Of a DNA stretch of 64,000 bases, positions 59,612 through 64,000 are shown in pieces. The position numbers were made by a program, and so were the translations under genes. Position 1 is the first letter of the stretch. Each line of letters starts with the position of its first letter. The DNA is from DAISKN01 sp963716925 (GTDB taxonomy: Bacteria; Acidobacteriota; Vicinamibacteria; Marinacidobacterales; SMYC01). The stretch lies in assembly GCA_963716925.1 (NCBI GenBank), contig CAVQUX010000006.1, positions 806,001-870,000 of the forward strand, written 5' to 3'. The notes under the pieces were generated by a model. It was not told the DNA's origin. It was given only the letters and a program-made list of their open reading frames with translations, and made no database searches.

Positions 59612-61514
59612 ATGCCGGACATCAAGATCCTCTACATAGAGGACGACCCAGCGCAGCGGAGCACCCTCGCGGCGAGCCTCAGGGACCGCGGCTTCGATGT
59701 GGTCGAGGCCGCTTCGGGCGACGAGGGCCTGAATCTCCTCTCCGACGACACCAGCGTCGTCCTCTGCGATCTCAACATGCCGGAGATGGACGGGCTCGAG
59801 GTCCTCCGGCGGGTCCAGCGCAAGAACCCCGCCCTGCCCTTCATCCTCCTGACCGCCCATCCATCGATTCCCCTCGCGGTTTCGGCCATCGTCGAAGGCG
59901 CCCAGCGCTTCCTCATCAAGCCCGTGAGCCTGGACGAGATGGAGATCAGCATCCATCAGGCGATCGAGTTCGCCCGGCTGCAGCGATGGCAGCGCGAGGC
60001 CGAGGAGCAGATCCTCCGTCTGGTGGAGGCGGTTCCGGTGCCCTACATCATCACCCGGCTCCGGGATGGCAAGATCCTCTACGCCAACCGGCACCTGGCG
60101 GAGCTCGTGGGTCTCTCACAAGAGGAGATGAAGAGCCGCAACACCGTGGACTTCTACTACGACCCCGACAAGAGGGTGGAGGTCCTGGAGCGGCTGAAGC
60201 GGGAAGGCTTCGTCACGGACATGGAAGTCCGGGTGAAGCGCGCGGACGGCTCGCCGATGTGGACGGTTTTCTCGCTCGGACTCTCCGAGATGGCGGGAGA
60301 GAAGGTCGTCCTCGGCGGGTTCCTCGACATCACCCGTCGAAAGGACCTCGAGGACAAGCTCCATCTCTACTACGAGGTGTTCAAACACTCCGTCGACGGC
60401 ATCATGGTGGTCGACAAGGACGGGCGCATCCTCGAGCGCAATCCTTCGCACGAGAAGCGGACCGGCTACACCGACGAGGACCTGAAGGGAAAGACGATAT
60501 TCGATTCTGCTCACTCCGGAAAAAGCTGCCGAGGTCCGGCGGGCGATGGAGCGCGACGGCCGGTTCACGGGGGAGCTCGAGGGCAGGGGCAAGGACGGCG
60601 AGCCCATCCCGGTCCTGGTGAGCGTCTTTCCCATCCATGACGCGCACGGAAAACTCGACCTTTTCGTGAGCATGGGACGCGACATCACCGCGATCAAGCG
60701 AGCCCTGACCGACCTCGCGGAGACCAATCGCGAGCTGAGGCAGACTCAGGCCCAGCTGGTCCAGTCGGAGAAGATGGCTTCCCTCGGCGGGCTCGTCGCG
60801 GGGATCGCGCACGAGATCAACACCCCGGTCGGCGCCATGACCAGCATGCACGACACCCTGGTGCGGGCGCTCGCCAAGCTGAAGGAGCACTTGAAGGAAA
60901 CCGCTCCGGAAGCCTTCGAGAGCGATCCCAAACTGAAGTCGCTCTTCGCCATGATCGACGAATCGAACCAGGTCATCCGGTCGGGCGCTTCGAGGGTCGC
61001 GGAGATCGTGCGAAGGCTCCGGAGCTTCGCCAGGCTGGACGAGGCCGAGCTGAAGAAAGTGGACGTCCACGAAGGGCTCGAGGACACCCTCACGCTGGTC
61101 CATCACGAGATCAAGCACAACATCCAGGTCGTGCGCGATTACGGAAAGCTGCCCATGATGTCGGTTTTTCCCAGCCGGCTGAACCAGGTGTTCCTCAACC
61201 TCCTTAATAACGCCCGTCAGGCCATCCGCGAAAAGGGCACGATCACGATAAAAACCTGGGTCGAGGACCGGACCGCAAACATCGCCATCGCAGACGACGG
61301 CATCGGGATACCCAAGGAGAACCTCGCCCGCATCTTCGATCCGGGCTTCACCACCAAGGGTGTGGGGATCGGCACCGGGCTCGGGCTCTCGATCTGCTAT
61401 CAGATCATCAAGGACCATCGCGGCCGGATCGACGTCGAGAGCGAGCTCGGTAAGGGCGCGACTTTCACCGTACGGATACCCACCAACCTCAACGAAATCC
61501 TGGGCGTTTCCTGA
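59612..61514 (+). CDS. Response-regulator/PAS/PAS histidine kinase, interrupted by a frameshift
   Basis: About 633 aa if one base is removed. Order: receiver (about 4-120; ILYIEDDPAQRST, acceptor Asp in LCDLNMPEMDGL), PAS1 (about 135-255), PAS2 (about 260-370), HisKA (about 400-470; GLVAGIAHEINTPVGAM holds the phospho-His) and HATPase (about 530-630; NLLNNARQAI, DDGIGIP, GTGLGLSICYQI). At 60506 an extra base breaks the frame inside PAS2: the first frame reads KGKTIFDS, while the other continues LLTPEKAAEVRRAMERDGRF. The 3' part has no proper start of its own. Either a real recent mutation or a sequencing error. No membrane segments: a cytoplasmic kinase. Confidence 0.8.
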
Positions 61515-61520
61515 TATAAT
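61512..61520 (+). promoter_or_regulatory. Extended -10 promoter before the DUF4388 gene
   Basis: TGATATAAT, a perfect TGn extended -10, overlapping the kinase stop. No -35 match. Predicted +1 near 61527, giving a leader of about 180 nt that is GC-rich and repetitive (61,570-61,690) with no gene in it. Confidence 0.5.
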
Positions 61521-61707
61521 CAGAAAAACCCCAATTCGGCCGGTCCTTTTCGTTTTCCGGGCTTTGCCCTGTGCGCGAACTACGTAATCGAGTCCGGGCG
61601 AGCGACCGATAAGAGCAGCGGGGCCCGAGGCCCTTGCCTCCCCGAGCGGGAGCGAGGAGATTGAGCGAAGCGAAGAGCGAGCGAGCAACCAAGGATGAGG
61701 AAATAGG

Positions 61708-63537
61708 ATGCCCGCGAGGAACCCGATCCCCCTCGAAGGGGTGTTGAACTGCTGGAACGACCCGTACGATCTTCCGGATCTCCTTCTGGCGGTCAGCCGC
61801 TCGGGAAAGACCGGGCGGCTTTCGTTCTCGAATCCCGAGGCCGACAAGACCATCTACGTGAAAGACGGCAAGATCGTCTTCGCCGAATCCTCGTCCGACG
61901 ACGACGCGCTGGGTCAATACCTCCTGCGCAACGGAGAGATCTCTCTCGACGACTTCACGCGCGTCTCGAAGCTGGTCACTCCGGGGAAGCGTCTTGGGGC
62001 GCTCCTCGTCGCCGAGGGCGTGCTCGAGCCCAAGGACCTCGTTCCCGCGGTCGTGGGCCAGGTGCGGGCCGTCATCCTGGGGCTGTTCCGGCGCACCGAG
62101 ACCTGGTACGGGTTCAAGGAAGAGGAGCTGTCGCGCAAGGAATCGATAACCCTCGACATGCCGGTAGCCCAGTTGGTCCTCGAGGGGGTACAGCTCGTCG
62201 ACAGCTGGCGGAGGATCTCGAAGGGCGTCGGCGACCTCGATTCCGTGTACCAGGTCGCCGGAGCCACCGAGGTCGAATGGTCCCGCCTGAGGCTGGAGTC
62301 GGAACCGACCGAGCTCCTCACCCTTCTGAGCACCCCGATGCGCATCGCCGACGTCTGCGCCGAGACGTCCATCGATGACTTCGACGCCTGCCGGTACCTC
62401 TGGGCTTTCAAGTCTCTCGAGTGGATCGAGCCCGCGGAGATTCCGGTGGAGGAAGCGCCGCAGCTCCCGGAACAGAACGAGGTGACCGAGGCAGCGGAGA
62501 TGGCCGAGATGGCAGAGATGGCCGCCCCGTTCCCGATGACTTCGGCGGCTCCGGCCTCCGCTCCCCCGCCGCGCGTTCCCGATCTCGCGACGACCGTCAT
62601 GAACCTGGAGCCGGCGGCGCCAATCCCGCAGCGGCTCGTGGAAACCAGGGTATCCGCGGTAAAGGAGTCGGCGGCTCCGCGGCCCCCGCAACCCCCGCCG
62701 CCGCCGCGCCCTGTCCCCGCGAACCTCCACCATACGCAGCTCGCGGTGGATTTGCCCGAGCCGGCGCCCCCGAGCGCGACGAGCCCGCAGACGACTCGAC
62801 CGGACGTCGCTCCCGTTCCGAAGGGGGCCCCCCCAGCCGCGCTCCACCACACCCAGCTCTATCTCGACGTTCCGCCCGAGCCCGCGCGCAAGACCACGGG
62901 TGAGATGATGGAAGCGATTCTCGAGGGGCACGGCGACGCACCGAGCGCTTCCGACGAGCCCGAAGCTCCCGAGTCTCCACAGGTTCCCAATAGCGCCACT
63001 CAGTTCTTCCCTTCAGCGAGCGCTCTACCGCCTCGAGCTCCGACCAAGGCGCCCGAGCCTCCCGAGGAGGATTTCTTCAGCAGCTCGCCCGGATTCGCCT
63101 CGTTGTCCCTCGACTACGCGGCCGCGCCCCCTCCGGAGCATCCTCTGCCCAAGGTGGCAACGAACGAGCCTTCGTTCTCGACCTTCTCGGAGCTTGCGCC
63201 GCCGCACGCCGAAGAGGAAATGCCGCTCATCGAGGCGACGGTCATCGAGGCCACCGTGGTCGAAAGCGTTGAGCCCCTTCCTCCGGCGCTCGTGACCACG
63301 CAGCCCAGCGTCGCTCCCGGAGCTCCCGTGCCTGCCGGGGCGGCCGGACTCGAGTTCTTCGCGACGAATGACCCGTTCCGGACCGCCGACACGGCGGCGG
63401 CCCCGACGCCCTTCACCACCGACGATCCCCTCCGGTACGAGGAGACGTCGGTAGCCGCGTCTCTTCCGAGACGGCCGAGGACCGAAGAGCTCGACCTGGA
63501 CCTCGGGCATTTCTTCAAAGGGGACGACGGCAAGTAG
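61708..63537 (+). CDS. DUF4388 (PatA-like) protein with long Pro/Ala-rich tail
   Basis: 609 aa. DUF4388 at about 15-115 (LPDLLLAVSRSGKTGRLSF, then IYVKDGKIVFAESS), followed by a helical region to about 250. The remaining roughly 350 residues are Pro/Ala/Glu-rich and probably disordered, with two copies of HHTQL[AY][VL]D[LV]P (near 348 and 382) and an acidic end. DUF4388 proteins occur beside two-component and gliding/cell-polarity systems; the neighbouring kinase fits, though the link is not proven. Confidence 0.85.
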   Translation: MPARNPIPLEGVLNCWNDPYDLPDLLLAVSRSGKTGRLSFSNPEADKTIYVKDGKIVFAESSSDDDALGQYLLRNGEISLDDFTRVSKLVTPGKRLGALLVAEGVLEPKDLVPAVVGQVRAVILGLFRRTETWYGFKEEELSRKESITLDMPVAQLVLEGVQLVDSWRRISKGVGDLDSVYQVAGATEVEWSRLRLESEPTELLTLLSTPMRIADVCAETSIDDFDACRYLWAFKSLEWIEPAEIPVEEAPQLPEQNEVTEAAEMAEMAEMAAPFPMTSAAPASAPPPRVPDLATTVMNLEPAAPIPQRLVETRVSAVKESAAPRPPQPPPPPRPVPANLHHTQLAVDLPEPAPPSATSPQTTRPDVAPVPKGAPPAALHHTQLYLDVPPEPARKTTGEMMEAILEGHGDAPSASDEPEAPESPQVPNSATQFFPSASALPPRAPTKAPEPPEEDFFSSSPGFASLSLDYAAAPPPEHPLPKVATNEPSFSTFSELAPPHAEEEMPLIEATVIEATVVESVEPLPPALVTTQPSVAPGAPVPAGAAGLEFFATNDPFRTADTAAAPTPFTTDDPLRYEETSVAASLPRRPRTEELDLDLGHFFKGDDGK

Positions 63538-63539
63538 GC

Positions 63540-64000
63540 TCAGGACTTCAGCGTCAGCGGAATTCCCGCTACGAGAAGCACCACCCGCGAGGCCTCGCGC
63601 GCGAGGATCTGGTTCGCCTGCCCCTGTAGATCCCGGAACTCCCGAGCGAGCGGAGTCTCGGGAACGATGCCTTCGCCGACCTCGTTCGACACTGCGAAGG
63701 CCTCCCGCTCCCGCAGAACCGCCGCCAGGGACTCGACTTCGTCGAGAATCTCCTTCTCGCGGCACCCGCGCTCGAGACCGCGATGCTGGTAGAGGAGATT
63801 CGAAATCCAGAGGGTGACGCAGTCGACGAGAACGACCCCCTCCGCGGAGCGAACGGCCGCGACGACCTCGAGGGGAGCCTCGAGAGTCTTCCAGTGCCGC
63901 GGGCGATCCGCTCGATGTCGAGCGATCCGGGCGGCCATCTCGTGATCCTCGTCGGCCGAGACGGGAGCTGCTGTCGCGACGAAGAGGACCGGCCCGCCCG
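63540..64000 (-). CDS. cobU: Adenosylcobinamide kinase/guanylyltransferase, cut by window end
   Basis: The frame continues past base 64000; the visible 153 residues start GGPVLFVATAAPVSADEDHE. The CobU signatures EMAARIARHRADRP, LVDCVTLWISNLL and AVSNEVGEGIVPE are clear. The N-terminal P-loop lies outside the window. It phosphorylates adenosylcobinamide and makes its GDP derivative in B12 assembly. Tail-to-tail with the DUF4388 gene, 2 nt apart. Confidence 0.93.
   Translation of the reverse strand, partial: GGPVLFVATAAPVSADEDHEMAARIARHRADRPRHWKTLEAPLEVVAAVRSAEGVVLVDCVTLWISNLLYQHRGLERGCREKEILDEVESLAAVLREREAFAVSNEVGEGIVPETPLAREFRDLQGQANQILAREASRVVLLVAGIPLTLKS

Noticed and set aside
63540..64000. 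Cobalamin riboswitch near cobU
   Set aside because: The upstream side of cobU is outside the window; nothing visible to judge.

Overview
This 64-kb window is GC-rich, densely coded Gram-negative chromosome. The gene content suggests an Acidobacteriota-like soil or sediment bacterium: an 'Acidobacterial duplicated orphan permease' (ADOP), a DUF1592/DUF1552/ankyrin trio, a TPR + ASPIC/UnbV pair, M28 peptidases and a heptose-containing LPS operon. That placement is an inference, because there is no rRNA in the window. I see no phage, IS element or CRISPR array.

Layout. 0-5.4 kb: DUF1592 (5' end cut by the window), DUF1552 and ankyrin genes in one operon. 5.4-11.7 kb: a redoxin/2OG-oxygenase, then a chaperonin cluster on the minus strand (XRE regulator, 121-aa protein, 56-aa protein, groES, groEL with a basic tail, 124-aa protein), with a secreted Cys-repeat protein divergent from the regulator. 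11.7-15.8 kb: accessory stretch with intact small genes (cupin lipoprotein, cytochrome c-like, PHB-depolymerase-like esterase) between broken gene pieces. 15.8-24.8 kb: a 2726-aa cyclic beta-glucan synthetase (NdvB) behind a terminator, with a 50-aa protein and an ABM-domain protein upstream. 25-32 kb: hybrid histidine kinase, RRM protein, YkgJ protein, hydrolase, OsmC, cupin, outer-membrane barrel. 32.2-34.8 kb: orphan sigma-54 activator beside two divergent sigma-54 promoters driving GlsB/LysM and SYLF genes. 34.8-48.2 kb: M28 peptidase, CMD, TPR, ASPIC/UnbV, amidohydrolase (frameshifted), ADOP, hydrolase, sulfatase-like gene. 48.3-51.9 kb: lone VapB-like antitoxin, tRNA-Asp, phosphoesterase, two DUF507 genes, an ICMT-like gene, hsp20. 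51.9-58.4 kb: LPS inner-core/lipid A operon waaA-lpxK-lpxL-waaF-gmhB-hldA-hldC. 58.5-64 kb: GAPDH, a frameshifted hybrid kinase, a DUF4388 protein and the end of cobU.

Most notable. (1) Three sigma-70-type promoters (groES operon, ABM-50aa-ndvB operon, Cys-repeat gene) carry the same 18-bp box, GTTAAY-N5-RTGRTTA, in the same orientation and centred 71.5-72.5 bp upstream of the predicted +1. The box beside the Cys-repeat gene also lies in the 5' leader of the XRE regulator gene. This looks like an uncharacterised regulon tying a variant chaperonin to periplasmic glucan synthesis. Two of its operons encode tiny basic proteins sharing GWV[DE]RR. (2) A PspF-like activator without a sensor domain lies next to two consensus sigma-54 promoters serving envelope-type genes. 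(3) A terminator ends about 17 nt before the ndvB start codon, implying attenuation. (4) At least two genes appear to be transcribed without a leader.
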